Part shown: positions 34,029 to 45,244 of the stretch, one piece after another | Layout: every line of letters begins with the position of its first letter | How positions within the stretch are numbered: the stretch's first letter is position 1 | From: Lepraria neglecta | Lineage: Eukaryota > Ascomycota > Lecanoromycetes > Lecanorales > Stereocaulaceae | Assembly (NCBI GenBank): GCA_033220425.1 | Contig: CM065651.1 | Coordinates: 1,922,001-1,986,000 of the forward strand | Length of the DNA stretch: 64,000 bases | Direction of reading: 5' to 3' | Position numbers and translations under genes: made by a program | The notes under the pieces: generated by a model | The model's database searches: none | What the model saw: the letters and a program-made list of their open reading frames with translations, nothing else | What the model was told of the DNA's origin: nothing

Positions 34029-35036
34029 CGCGTCTGAAAAAGCTGGGATGCAGATTGTAAGACGGACATTTTACTGAACGTCGGAATTGCATATATATAG
34101 GCAAGGTACCGTGTGATCAACGAATCATTAACAGTACTGCACGGTCCGATTGACTGGGACCGAGATGCTTGAATCTTGAAGTTCAAGACCGAAGGAGACA
34201 TGTTTGCGTACGGATTGGGTCAAAAGTAGAAGACGACAGGCCGGTAGGTGACCGAAGTGCGCATATGCCAAATTCCCGAGCTGCAAAATAGCCTAAAAAG
34301 TTTTCGTCGCTTGGCATAGCAATGCTGAAAGCCATATATCTTCCATCAATGACATAGTCAGCAGGTAAAGAGAACGGTCTGGACTCCGAAGTTGAAGAGG
34401 CAAGAAAGTCGCCGTGCTGGCTTTAAATCTTTCACTGAAGCTTGTCATCATCACCATATCCAACTAGCCGACAGCAATGCACAAACCTCACAGCTCGTCG
34501 CGTTCTCTACATGAAATCCATTTGGCAGTATCAATCATAAGGAACAAAACACAAGACTCCTAAAAGCATGAAAAGAGCCAGCGACAAAACCCTGATGCAG
34601 GAACCCGGACACCGCGCAGTCTTGACAGGGGAGAAAACAATGTTACGCGACAGTACGTGGGGGTTTGGATGCGAGTGTACGTTTTAGGCGACCGCATTGA
34701 CCACATGGAGCACTTGCAAAAGCTCGCAACAGAGAAGACATTCGTCTTAGTTGGCAGCGGTACAGAGGTAGCACGCTGAAGGAGTAGAGAAATGGAGGCT
34801 CTCCAGCCTGGAGATGACCTCACCGGCGGCAAAAACAAGCGCGCCTTGGCCCCTAAAGAGCTACCAAACAAGCAAACAAGCTCCCCATTCTCTATCTCGT
34901 CTTCATCGCACCATCCCCGCTCTTTTTGCTGTCCATGTTCCGTCTCCTGCTGTTATCAGCGTCCTTTGCACAGCTCCCTTCTCTCTGCGGTGACACGTCT
35001 TATATATCTGGCAGAGCGATGGCTCGTTGATTTGCC
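34029..35036. promoter_or_regulatory. Divergent intergenic region, oxidase and GAR gene
   Basis: About 1 kb between two divergent start codons. A TATATATA box-like stretch at about 34091-34098, 60 bp upstream of the oxidase ATG, is a plausible TATA element for that gene. No other site was recognised. Confidence 0.4.
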
Positions 35037-38000
35037 ATGGACCGAACAGCTCCGGTTCCCTACCATCATTTTGATACTCAATCACAGCACCTTGCTCCAC
35101 CGTCCTCGTTGGGGCGCTCACGCTCTCGTCGAGAAGTCTTTACCGACAACGAGATTGCCCCTCTCCTTTCGAACCTCTCGCCCTCAGCCACCTTAGAGGC
35201 TCTCACAGCTACGGATGCGATATCCATTGGGGAGAAAAACCATCAGACCTTTATACAGAACAGTGTTGCTTCAGCATCCACGTTTGAAAGAGCTTGGGGT
35301 ATCAAAGCAGCCCTAGCCGGGAAAAAGCTGCGAGAATGGCACCAGGAGCTCTCAGGCTGGTCCTGGCCAACTTTTTCGGGCACTGGGCGCAGTGGCTTCC
35401 AGGTGCCATCACCGGAGAGGGGTACAGGAGATAATGGCAAGGAGGAATACTGGGGCTGTCTGCCTGCAAGGATAGGCCAGGATTATGTAGAACGTGTTGA
35501 GGCCATCAAAGATGACATGGAAACCTTAGAGGTGGAGGACTTGAAGAACTACGTGCGCAATACTCATCTCAGGCTAGGCACAAGGCGATCATCCCATGGA
35601 CTATCGAAGGTTGCAAGTGGAATGGACTATGAGCATCTGGACGATTTCACAGCTATCATCACTGCCACAATAGTGCAGGCCTTGCCCACCCTCTCACACC
35701 TGAATTCGCTGCTTAACGCTTGGTCTATACGATTGTTGATTTTATGCCAAGTACCTGACTACTTACGAGACCGTGAGCGCAGCAAAGAGTTTATGTTTTC
35801 TGCGTGGAGAGCAGTCGACAAGCCAGACAGTCCAAGAGCAAAAAGAAAGTCGGACTTCTCCCGCCAGGCCTTCTTGGACATACAGGCCGTTCTTCAAGAC
35901 CAGATATCTCAGCTCGGTCGAAGGCTGGATTCTATGCTTGACCTCCTGGCGGGTAGCAAAGATACGCTACCGGACGAGTGGTGTGATGAAATGGACAACC
36001 TCGAAAACGAGTACAGCGCGTGGGTCGTTGAGGCTGAAGAGCTGGTGTTTAATAATGAGATGGATGTTGAGAACAATGAGACGCAGGCTAAGCAGAGTCA
36101 GAATCACACTTGCCTTGACATAGGACTACCACTGGATATTGGACGCTCTACACATGCACTAGACGTTCACGCGCAATTCGAAGATGTTAAATGGAGGGCA
36201 GATACCGAGTTCGATCCGGACATCGAGCATTCGAGCAAAGATGGCCGACCTCATAGCCATGAAAACAAATTTGCTGCTAGCGAATCAACGCGGACTGCTG
36301 TCGACCAGGATACTCCGTCACTCGAACTGAGCGACAGTGGGCCTCAGCGACACGACGTGGACGGGCCTTTTGTTGGAGGTCTTGCGCGTAAAAGTTTCAG
36401 TGACGAACGTTCTCCTTCTGAATCACAGCCCAGTAGTCACGACCAGACTCTCGCAACGACAGACCAGCCCCTCCAGGACTCTGTGTTGGACGGACCTACG
36501 GAGGGTCCAAATTCAGGCCGAAATGCCCAGGAAGAAGCTCAGACCATCAGCCGCGAGCCAACATCATCCCACAAAATACCACAAAGATTAGCCAACAGAC
36601 CAAGCCCCTTGGTGCTCGATAGAAGTTCAATGGTTGAAAGCACAGCTTCCTCCGATCTTGGTTCAGAAATCTCATCACCTGGATCTGCAACTTCGGACTA
36701 CTTCTCTAATAAATCGAGTCCTGAAATACGCGATGCCTCCGTAGTGGAGTTTATAGGTTCGCCCGTCCTGAAGAGTCCAATTTGGCCAAGCAAGGACCCG
36801 GTCACCCCTTTGGACATCGTTTCTCGGCATTCAAGTCAGCGGACTGAGCGTGGCGACTCTAGATTTCCTCACATGGGCAGCTGGTCGGGTTTTGGTACGC
36901 CGGTAAGCCAACGCAGTCGTGCTTCGACATATGTTCCGGAAACTTTAGCCGGTGAAATCCAAGAGCCAGCGGAGGGTGAGCATCTCCACCTTCCCGGAAA
37001 GAAAGGTCATGTGAGGACGAGGAGTGCTTCGATGCAGTCCTTTGAGGTTGTTCCCAAAAGCGAAATTCGCAAAATCATGGTGCGGCGAAGTGAAAGCTAC
37101 TCGTCGCCGCCAGGCACTTCTCGGTTAGTGCCTGGCTTGAATAGTATACCACCGGAAGAAACGCCACTTCAGGGTTCAGACAAAAGGATAGACGAGCCTG
37201 ATAAGCACGACTCAGACTCCTCGGAGCCACTTAGTCTGTCCAAGCCACGCCATAGGTTTGAGCAAGTCTTAGACCTAGGCCCAGGAGCTACGCCCGTGAA
37301 GATCAATGAGAAGAAGTCAGTAGAGACTTCCGATAATATCCATATTGGGTCCTCAACTACCGTATCAGGACACAAGACGTCCAAAAGTGCAGACGACCAG
37401 CTTGAAGCCCGGATAAGCTCGATTTTGACCAGCATTCCTGCACACATCAGGCTTACCAGTGGCCCTGAGCCCGATGCTCCCGAAATCACCTACTTCAGTC
37501 CCTTTCCGGGCCCAAAGACGCCAGCGTCACGCACACCAGCCTTACGACTGAATCGGGCTCAGACTTCTTCGCCCACTATGACCTTGGCACCTGCTCAGCC
37601 CAAGACTTCGAAGTCGAAATCGCAGAATGGTGAGCCCGAGATTAAGCTGTACCACCTGCACCAAGCTGGCAAAGACGTTCCGATAAAGCTATTCGTACGA
37701 CTCGTTGGTGAGGCTGGTGAACGCGTTATGGTTCGCATTGGAGGTGGCTGGGCGGACCTTGCAGAATATCTCAAAGAGTATGCAACCCATCACGGTAGAA
37801 GAGCAATCTCAGATGGCCGGTTCGACATTCAAGGGCTGTCTTCGTCCCCACCTGCGTCTCAAGTGTCGCCCACAAATAGACCTGTCACCCCTTCATCAAC
37901 AGGGCCATCTGTAATGAGAAGACAGCAAACCACACCGGGGCAATTTGAGACTCCTCATACACCTGCCTCAGACCTTTCTCTTCGCCCTGCTTCTCGGACG

Positions 38001-38201
38001 TCATGGACGGAGGAAGATTCTCCATCTCTCGGCCTGGCTGGACCTAAGACCAAGAAAGTGGACATCTCGCCTCGAAAACAGGCTTGGGTGGATGAGATGC
38101 TAGATCAAGCTAGACAGGGCGGTGCGGAAAAATTTGGGGATATAGGCAAGGTTGGAGGAACGAAACGGGTCTTCCTGAAATCGAAGACGGAAAACCAGTG
38201 A
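35037..38201 (+). CDS. Large GAR (Gas2)-domain protein
   Basis: Single exon, 1054 residues. The N-terminal 350 residues are largely helical (DYVERVEAIKDDMETLEVED, LLNAWSIRLLILCQVPDYLR), followed by about 450 residues of Ser/Pro-rich disordered sequence. A GAR domain lies at about residues 868-930: EIKLYHLHQAGKDVPIKLFV, then VGEAGERVMVRIGGGWADLA and YATHHGRR. The GAR domain binds microtubules in animal Gas2/spectraplakin proteins, so a cytoskeletal or septum-related role is inferred. The C-terminus has SP/TP-rich motifs that look phosphorylatable, and a conserved-looking end (WVDEMLDQARQGGAEKFGD). Intact. Confidence 0.85.
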   Translation: MDRTAPVPYHHFDTQSQHLAPPSSLGRSRSRREVFTDNEIAPLLSNLSPSATLEALTATDAISIGEKNHQTFIQNSVASASTFERAWGIKAALAGKKLREWHQELSGWSWPTFSGTGRSGFQVPSPERGTGDNGKEEYWGCLPARIGQDYVERVEAIKDDMETLEVEDLKNYVRNTHLRLGTRRSSHGLSKVASGMDYEHLDDFTAIITATIVQALPTLSHLNSLLNAWSIRLLILCQVPDYLRDRERSKEFMFSAWRAVDKPDSPRAKRKSDFSRQAFLDIQAVLQDQISQLGRRLDSMLDLLAGSKDTLPDEWCDEMDNLENEYSAWVVEAEELVFNNEMDVENNETQAKQSQNHTCLDIGLPLDIGRSTHALDVHAQFEDVKWRADTEFDPDIEHSSKDGRPHSHENKFAASESTRTAVDQDTPSLELSDSGPQRHDVDGPFVGGLARKSFSDERSPSESQPSSHDQTLATTDQPLQDSVLDGPTEGPNSGRNAQEEAQTISREPTSSHKIPQRLANRPSPLVLDRSSMVESTASSDLGSEISSPGSATSDYFSNKSSPEIRDASVVEFIGSPVLKSPIWPSKDPVTPLDIVSRHSSQRTERGDSRFPHMGSWSGFGTPVSQRSRASTYVPETLAGEIQEPAEGEHLHLPGKKGHVRTRSASMQSFEVVPKSEIRKIMVRRSESYSSPPGTSRLVPGLNSIPPEETPLQGSDKRIDEPDKHDSDSSEPLSLSKPRHRFEQVLDLGPGATPVKINEKKSVETSDNIHIGSSTTVSGHKTSKSADDQLEARISSILTSIPAHIRLTSGPEPDAPEITYFSPFPGPKTPASRTPALRLNRAQTSSPTMTLAPAQPKTSKSKSQNGEPEIKLYHLHQAGKDVPIKLFVRLVGEAGERVMVRIGGGWADLAEYLKEYATHHGRRAISDGRFDIQGLSSSPPASQVSPTNRPVTPSSTGPSVMRRQQTTPGQFETPHTPASDLSLRPASRTSWTEEDSPSLGLAGPKTKKVDISPRKQAWVDEMLDQARQGGAEKFGDIGKVGGTKRVFLKSKTENQ

Positions 38202-39384
38202 GGAATTGATACGGCAACTTGAAAGAAATTTGGGGCAGAGTGTCCGTTATTGCAAGGCGTTTCTAGACTGCTCTGATCGGCGTTTAGTCAAGGTTTGATT
38301 GAGCGTCGATACCCATGATTGGAAATGAAGGCTACAGGTGTTTAACTGGAATGGCTTGATGCCTCTCAGACATAGTAATACATAATAGACACGAGACTCG
38401 AAGGCTCACTTCTCAAGGATCTCAGCGGCGGTCAATTTTCTTGCACGATTTTCAATTAACATAGGCGCTCAGAGCTTACGCACAGGCTCTATAGGTTCTT
38501 GTGAGAGACTTGTTCACGATGAAGCCGGATTCCGGCAAAGGCCATGATTCTTACAGCATGTTTAGGTAAGGAAGTGCTGTTCACTGCAGCTTTAGCCGCA
38601 TGGTGCGTGCTGGAAGTGTTCCAGATCTTCCAAAGATTTAAGAAGTTGAGTGATTTGTTGTGAGTGGGCCGCAGTGTCGAACCTCCTTGAACATTGTTGC
38701 ACGTAGATATCGTGACTCAAGGTCTGGGTGTTGCTGTGTACCAGATATGGCTGACCAAACACTAGCAGCGATGCAGAAAATAGTACACAGGAGGCGAAAT
38801 CCGAGACGAGGGCGGCAGAGCATTGTATAACCAGATTATAGAGCGCCAATTTAGAACCAACTGATCACCAGCAAGTTAGCTTGATTGACCAACAGCACTG
38901 TGAGTTTCTAGACCATTGTGATGGCGAGGTGTGCGACGGAATCTGAAAAAGAGACATTATGCCCAAGGCGCGCAAGTGAATGAAACCAGAAGCTGAAGGC
39001 GAGCAATATGGTCAAACCTATTCATGCTTTGTGCTGGGGAAGGGTGTATGCCTATGGGTATTGAAATCTCTTGGCAGTAGACGGTATTCTTCAGGGGGCA
39101 CGTTGCTTGAACCTCACAATTGCCTTGACGTAGATTACTGACTAAGAGGATAATTCTCAATAGCGGTGACTTTATCGACAGGTGGTAAAAGGTGCCCACG
39201 GAGATCTTATAGGGGTGGACTATGAGGGCTTTGCTACCAGTCTTGGCTTTTCCGAAGGAGATTTCAGGACTAGTCCGTTGCCATTCTGGAACACTGGCCG
39301 CTCGCCACGGCTCTCGAGTTCGTCGAGCTCCGCAACCGCTGCTCTTCCGCCTCTTCGGCTTCTCTCTCAGCTCTTTTAATCTCT
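38202..39384. other. Intergenic, no gene seen
   Basis: About 1.2 kb. A minus-strand frame at 38592-38849 begins with a hydrophobic stretch (MALYNLVIQCSAALVSDFAS) but has no family support. Confidence 0.4.
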
Positions 39385-41427
39385 TCATCGCTCATCTTGA
39401 GCGATGGGGTCAACTTCCTTACGAGCCGCTTTCTCCCTTCGAGCTTTCCTCTTGGCCTGGTAACGTTCTTCGGCTTCTCGTTCATTGCGTTCGATTTCCA
39501 AACGCTCTTTCTCCATCCTCAAAATCTCTGGTTCTTGTTCTTGCTCACGCTGCGAGCCCGCCATATTATCACGTGAATCCTCGTCCATATCTTCGATCTC
39601 TTCGGCTTTCCATGTTGAGCCTTTGTACCGTATGCCCGGCTCATTCGTTGAATCGTAGGGTAAAGTACGTGCCGTAACTTCTCTAAGAACTTCATCTTGC
39701 AAATGTATAACCATTGTCTCCATCCCCATAATTCTGGCATACTCAAGAGGTGTTGTTTTCCCTTCTACGCGCAGATCGTGGTCCGCTCTCGCGCGAAGAA
39801 GAGTCTTCAAGATCTCGACATCTTCAGCTAAGATCGCCGCATGCAAAGGAATAGGATGGGGTTTTTCCGATGCATTAGCATCCGCGCCGTGTTCAAGTAA
39901 TAAATTCACGACCGCTACATTTGATGCCCTAGATCCTGGTAGACCTCTAGTAGCAGTAGCAGCCACTAATGCGTGACCATCTACTCCACCTTCTGCATTC
40001 ACGTCGGCACCATGGTCTAACAGGAGTCGCAATCCTTCGATTTTATAGCTGTTCGGCGCATGTAACCCTGCCATAGCCCGTAGGGCGGTTCCATACATAC
40101 CCTCCTGTATATTAGGATCGGCACCGTTCTCCAACAGCAATGATAAAACTTCCAAGGAGGATTATGAAACTGCTACTTGTAACAAATGACCAGCATCATC
40201 GTATTGGACGGTAGTATCGGCGCCCCTCTGCAAAGCCTGCTTGACTCACTCTAGGTCGCGGGCTACCACTGCCTGGTACAGTTCCGAGAAAGTCTCACCA
40301 GCCATAGACGTTGAAGACTGGATAAATCCCCTCGGAGGATAACTGCTTTTGGTTGTTCTGCTCGCTACTTCGATCATGACTCAATGCAGCTTGCTTCGAG
40401 GACGTTCTTGAAGACTCTTTCATCGGCATCGGCAAGGCGAACAGAGTCAACTGCTCGAAATGATGACCCACATGCTTTTGGAAGGCCTCGGGAGAGACTA
40501 GAGACTTAGTAGACATTAGACCCCTTGTGCTTGAAATCGACGAGTCAGCGATCTGATTCTCCGAGACTGATCGTGAGCCTTGAAACGCTGCGGCAGCCTC
40601 GGAGCACTTTGGAGTCTCTGTCGGCAGTTTTAATTCCCAATCGCAGAAAGGGCATTCGGAGGCGGGGATACTTTCAGGTGACTGTTCACACATATTGACC
40701 AAGGATGAAACTTGCTCTTCAGTGTATTCTTTGTAGTAGTCCCTTAGGTGAGACGCAAACATCTCTGCGGAGGAAAAGATGTATTTACTGGAACAGAAGT
40801 TGCATCGCCAGCATTTTCGATGATTCTCGAGCTCATGAGCAAACCACTCGTGCCGGTTTTGAAACATTCGAGAAGAGCAGTTGTCAAATGTACATAGGTA
40901 GGGTTGGAGGTCACTGAATACATGTTTCCTATATGTCTTAGCAATTTCTTGGAAACAAGATCTCTTTGAAAAGACGCTTACTTCCAGTTTCTAAAGTGTT
41001 TAATCCTCTGAATTGTGTAACAATAAGGACAATTGAAAGGCGTGCCATTGGCGGATTCCGTGGGTGGATCGGGCACTCTTCTCTCGTTCTCAATGTCCTC
41101 TTCACCGGCGGAGGTTGCATATGAAGTTTCGGAATTTCCTGCTTCTGACTGGATGTCTAGAACTCCAAGAGAATTCGAATCGCCAAAAAAGCTTGTTGCT
41201 TTGGTTGAAGCAGGCAGACTTTGGCCAAGAAATTGGGCAGCCTCACTCATGGCCCCTTGAGGCTTCTGAAGCTTAGGCGCGATGCTTACTGGCAAGACGT
41301 TTCTCTGCTCTCCACGAGTACCAACAGCTTCGGATGTGATGTTGCTAGCTAGCTTTCCACGATGTCTCTCTCGATAACGAAGAAACTCTGGCCGTTTGGT
41401 TATTGCCTGCCCCGCAGACTTCATCAA
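39385..41427 (-). pseudogene. C2H2 zinc-finger plus ankyrin-repeat protein gene, broken
   Basis: Read 5' to 3' on the minus strand. 41427-40980 codes a Ser-rich region ending FNCPYCYTIQRIKHFRNWK. An intron follows, then the zinc-finger block DLQPYLCTFDNCSSRMFQNR, HEWFAHELENHRKCW and ECPFCDWE (to about 40300). A phase change near 40310 leads into STSMAGETFSELYQAVVARD. Internal TGA and TAA codons, each one transition from Trp/Arg or Gln codons, interrupt the first ankyrin repeat (ALQRGADTTVQYDDAGHLLQ). From 40155 to 39385 the ankyrin repeats are open (LLLENGADPNIQEG, LLLDHGADVNAEGG, LLLEHGADANASEK), ending in a Glu/Arg-rich coiled coil. The family often sits beside NLR-like or DUF7580 genes in fungi; a recognition role is inference. 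Confidence 0.65.
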
Positions 41428-41469
41428 GCACGGAGCAGAACGAGTTTATGGAAACTTTTGGTGAAAATG

Positions 41470-41968
41470 TCTAATATCAAAAGCCGGATTAACGAGACTT
41501 GGAGCAAAGAAGACATACACTTTTTGAAAGCAGTGGAAGGATCCTCGCCACCCGTCATTGTTGACAAGCCTTACATCTCTCGCAAATTCACCTCGCATCT
41601 ACAACCACCTTCTGCCAACCATGCTCCAGATACGATAGCGTGCAACGTTAGTACAAAGAGCGTACGAGCATTAGGCATCAAGCTTCTAGAGCTATGCTTT
41701 GGACAAGCTATAGAAGATCAACCAATCCGAAAAAAATCACTTCGGTCCCGATCGCCAACCCAATGACATGACTGATTACTGCACCGCCGAGCCCTGGTTG
41801 GAAGACGCTGAGGGCGAAAATGGCCCCGAGTTTCAAGCGGCCATTGGGAGATGCCTTTGTTGCGCTTTCGGCCCAAAAAGCACGGACCTTGAGAATGGCG
41901 AATTGCGGGCTGCGATCTATAGCGACATTGTTGAGTCGCTGGAAGCTCCAGTGCGACAGCTCAGTTGA
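41470..41968 (+). pseudogene. DUF7580-domain gene, 3' fragment
   Basis: Starts abruptly at INETWSKEDIHFLKAVEG, in the middle of the domain, and carries the family blocks VRALGIKLLELCFGQAIED and, after a one-base phase change at about 41765, AIGRCLCCAFGPKSTDLENG and ELRAAIYSDIVESLEAPV. The N-terminal half is absent. It lies head to head with the zinc-finger/ankyrin gene, 40 bp away. The domain is common in fungal prion-inhibition/NLR-associated proteins; function is unproven. Confidence 0.65.
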
Positions 41969-42472
41969 GGATTGGTCCAGAAATTGAGTGAAATGTTTAC
42001 CATGTGCCACGACCCCAAAGGCGATATGGGCCCTTACCAATCCATATGGCGAAAAGGTGCTGCGGCCTCCATAAGAGCCTGGTCATTGACTCGACGCAAG
42101 TGGCAAAGTCCAACAGCATATAACGAGTTAGTGCTGAGTAGGGAGACAGCCTAAGACGTCAGAGTGATGTATCTAAATGCGGAGAGGAGCAAGCGGAAAG
42201 ACCGCTGTTGCCATGAAGACAGAAAAATCGATGAAATGAAGGAGTGGGCAGAACAGAAACATTCAAGCCTTTCTTTTTTTCAAACAAGAACGCTGGGCTT
42301 GAAGCAGGCTTCTGCACCGCATCAAAGCAATCCCATTGTACTCGTTCCTTTCCACAAAAAGCCTCGTGGCGGATAGTGCAGCCGTCCCTAGGAGATGCAT
42401 ACATTCCCCCTCACAAAGCCTAGCAGTGGTATTGAACGGATTCCTCCCCACAATCCAACATTCAGCCATGTA
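41969..42472. other. Intergenic, no gene seen
   Basis: About 500 bp between the DUF7580 fragment and the LanC-like gene. No supported frame. Confidence 0.4.
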
Positions 42473-43591
42473 TCAAACATCGGAATACCCAACCATCCCT
42501 TCCCCAAAACTCTCCACGACCATCCACCCCCAAGCTCGCCCTGCCTCCCCGCAAAACAAACCCCACGCATCATCGCTCCTCACGAAAACCCCCTCCTTCA
42601 AGCCCTGCTCAACTACAGTCCTCTGGCACCACTGCATCAACCCCTCCCTGCTCTCCCCTTCCAGCGCCACTGCGTTCCCAGTAGCGCCATGACAAAGACA
42701 CGACTCCTTCGTTAACAAACCGCGCTCATAGATACACCACCTCCCTCTTTTGATAGCTTCATTGATTGTTTCCAAGAACTCTGAATCGTGCGTGTAATAT
42801 TGACGGGTGGCTAGGAGTGATACCGCGAATCCCGACGCACCATGGCAGAACTGCACTAGATGCTCCCTCCCACTCTCCGCACTGGAAGGCCAATTCCCCG
42901 TCTCAGAACTTTGAGCCGCAATTGACTCGCCCAACAGCCCCTTTATCTGCGCTGCACGTGCGGGTTCAGATAATACGATTTGCGTCAGGATGCCGATAGA
43001 GCCATGTACGGCGCCCAAATACTCTTTCCCGTGCCAGAACCAGGTTGGGCCTTCTTCTAGAACTTTATCAATGATTGCAGTAATAGCTTCGTCCAGTCTC
43101 GTATTGGGAGGCGTGTATGCACGCATTAGACGAAGGAGATAGAGCGTCCCTGCACGGCCATAAAGCCACTCGTTGCTCGCTCCCTCCACATTCTCCGCTA
43201 GCAAAGCGGGAACAAAACCTAGAAAGGGATCCACAAAATTCCCCCCTTGCCCGGCCACTGCACCAACGGACAAATGCGCTAAAGTCTCATTGGCAACACC
43301 ACACCGAGAGGGTCTAACTAGTATTTGGGGATGGGAGTGGGAGAGATATCTGTTGCACCAGTAATCTGGTTTCCTCTCTGCAATGAGAAGGTCGGGTGAG
43401 GACTTGGAGAGGTGGAAGAAGAGGTAGGCTATGGATGTTGGGCCGGAGTAGAGACCTTGGAGGTCGTGTTTGCTGTAGGTGTTGCGAGGTGGAAAACCTG
43501 TGACGACGTTGGTTAAGGAAGCGATTATTTCTTGTGAGGGGTTTGCAGGTGGGGGGGTTGCAATGGTGGTATGGTTAATGTAGCGTGCCAT
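42473..43591 (-). CDS. Lanthionine synthetase C-like (LanC-like) protein
   Basis: Single exon, 372 residues. LanC-like proteins are alpha/alpha barrels with a zinc held by two Cys and one or two His; eukaryotic members are linked to glutathione binding or addition, and no lantibiotic precursor is expected in a fungus. Visible marks: GLYSGPTSIAYLFFHLSKS, LYGRAGTLYLLRLM, AVHGSIGILTQIV, the first zinc motif FCHGASG and the second CLCHGATGNA. The end GEAGRAWGWMVVES followed by GYSDV is the usual fungal C-terminus, so the gene looks full length. No modification-gene neighbours are present. Substrate unknown. Confidence 0.87.
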   Translation of the reverse strand: MARYINHTTIATPPPANPSQEIIASLTNVVTGFPPRNTYSKHDLQGLYSGPTSIAYLFFHLSKSSPDLLIAERKPDYWCNRYLSHSHPQILVRPSRCGVANETLAHLSVGAVAGQGGNFVDPFLGFVPALLAENVEGASNEWLYGRAGTLYLLRLMRAYTPPNTRLDEAITAIIDKVLEEGPTWFWHGKEYLGAVHGSIGILTQIVLSEPARAAQIKGLLGESIAAQSSETGNWPSSAESGREHLVQFCHGASGFAVSLLATRQYYTHDSEFLETINEAIKRGRWCIYERGLLTKESCLCHGATGNAVALEGESREGLMQWCQRTVVEQGLKEGVFVRSDDAWGLFCGEAGRAWGWMVVESFGEGMVGYSDV

Positions 43592-43841
43592 TGCATGTTT
43601 GTGACTGGGGATAGGAACACTACTGGTCTGATGGATCAGGGTTTATATGCATCCTATGTCAGTATGACATCATTGGCAGTCTGTCGATAGATGAGGAGCT
43701 CTGAGGAAGACTGTCAGATGTAAGACAAATATAGCCTCTTTGTTGGAAAGCAAACTGGGCTTATATCATCTTCATCAATTTCAACAAATGTAAAGAGTCC
43801 ATTGTAGGAGGCAAATAAGCTAAGATGCGCGAAGTCGAGTG

Positions 43842-45244
43842 TCAAACGCTGTAAGACGCAATGTAGTACTGATAAGATGAGCTCAAATCAGTACGATTTT
43901 GTAGCATAAGATCGACGTTCTACGCGGAACAGGAAAGAGACTTACAGTAAGCACAGATTCCATATCATCATTGGAGAGGTAGACGTAGAGAATCAGGGCG
44001 TGCTCATGGCAGAAACCTACCCAAGTATAGTTAGCATCGATGTGCTAAGGCGCGTATGGCAACGTCAAGGCGTTGGACTGCTTCTCTTACTCGTCCACGC
44101 TGAGTTTCATCGACTTACAAGCAATGACCCGCCCTCCCAGCCTCCCAACTCCAAGCACCCTTCCCCAATCTCGCCCTTCAACCCTTACAGTACTCCATGC
44201 CTCCTCGCCTTCCTTCTCTTTCATCCTCGTACTGGCATGTCCTCTTACACCTTCCTCGCCGCCCTCGACCTGCCCAGGATCCAACTCCGGATTCGTCAAT
44301 CCCTCCCATTTACTTTCTATCTTCAGAGCCGATGTCTCTACACCTATCCTTAGCACCCCATGCGCATTCGCTGACAGTATCAAACGTGACGAAGATGGAG
44401 GCGCGTCAGCTGCGCGTCGATCACGTGTACCGGAAGAGGAGGTCGAGAGCGCTAGTTTCGTGAAGCGCTCGGATATGGCTTTGAGTTGGAGGAGGGGCGG
44501 GAGTATGATGTGAACGTTTGGTTGGGGGCACTGGGGTTCGTGTATAGATGCTACTGTTGCGGCGGCGAGTACCATGACGGGTATGTCCTGGGTGATGGTG
44601 GTTTCGCGGTCGTGGGGAAATAAGCCTGTTGCATTGGGGTCGCCGAAGGAGTCATTTGCGCTTGAGTCCTTGGGGAAGGGGGAATTGTCTGGGTTCAGTG
44701 TTGTGGCTGTTATGGAGATTGGCGGGCGCGAGGATGTGAGGTTGCTGGTTATGATCGTCAGAGAGAGTAGAGGGACATTGTCCTTCTTCGTCAGGCGGAT
44801 GGATGCTGAGGACGCGTTGAGAGCGGAGCGAAGGGCGCGGAGGAGGGGGGCGAGTGGTATGCGGAGGTTTATGGTATCGTTCTCAGCTGCTGATTGGATT
44901 GTGTAGGTCTCGAAGATCGTATCCTGTAAGGATGGTCAATATAAATGCGTCTCGGAGGACGTGATGGCAAGCTCACTATAGCGAGGACCCTGTCAAGCAG
45001 TCAGGTACATGCGTATCAGCCAAGTCGAAGGACGTGCGACGTACGCCCACACTTGACTGCCCTGCTCAGGCACCACGGTAAAGCGCAGCAGCTCATTGTT
45101 GAGTTGTAGCCAGACATCTTTGCCCAGAGATGACAGAGACGCGGTCAATCCTGGCATGAACGTTAGCAGGGCTCATGCGATTTAGGATGTTGAAAGCCTA
45201 CTTGTGAAAGTAGTAAGATTTCTGATTGAGGCCTTGAACCTCAT
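43842..45244 (-). CDS. HUS1: Checkpoint clamp subunit Hus1 (apparent 1-nt frameshift)
   Basis: Subunit of the Rad9-Rad1-Hus1 DNA-damage clamp in the nucleus. Deduced exons: 45244-45202, 45150-45045, 44989-44977 (13 nt), 44924-44119, 44016-43946 and 43868-43842; all introns 51-102 bp GT-AG. N-terminus MRFKASIRNLTTFTRLTASL; the 13-nt exon gives QVWAVLAIDTIFETYTIQSA; the core includes HEPQCPQPNVHIILPPLLQL; and the C-terminus reads CHEHALILYVYLSNDDMESV then YYIASYSV. All junction phases fit only if one base is removed: between IQSAAE and NDTINLR there is one A too many (T-run at 44880-44882 on the + strand). Either the gene has a genuine lesion or the sequence has an error in a homopolymer; the otherwise intact gene favours an error. 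Confidence 0.85.

Noticed and set aside
35037-38201. Shorter frames within the GAR gene on both strands
   Set aside because: They overlap a 1054-codon frame with a recognisable domain and are shadows.
42473-43591. Lantibiotic-type biosynthetic cluster around the LanC-like gene
   Set aside because: No precursor peptide, dehydratase, transporter or protease gene lies nearby; neighbours are DUF7580 remnants and HUS1.
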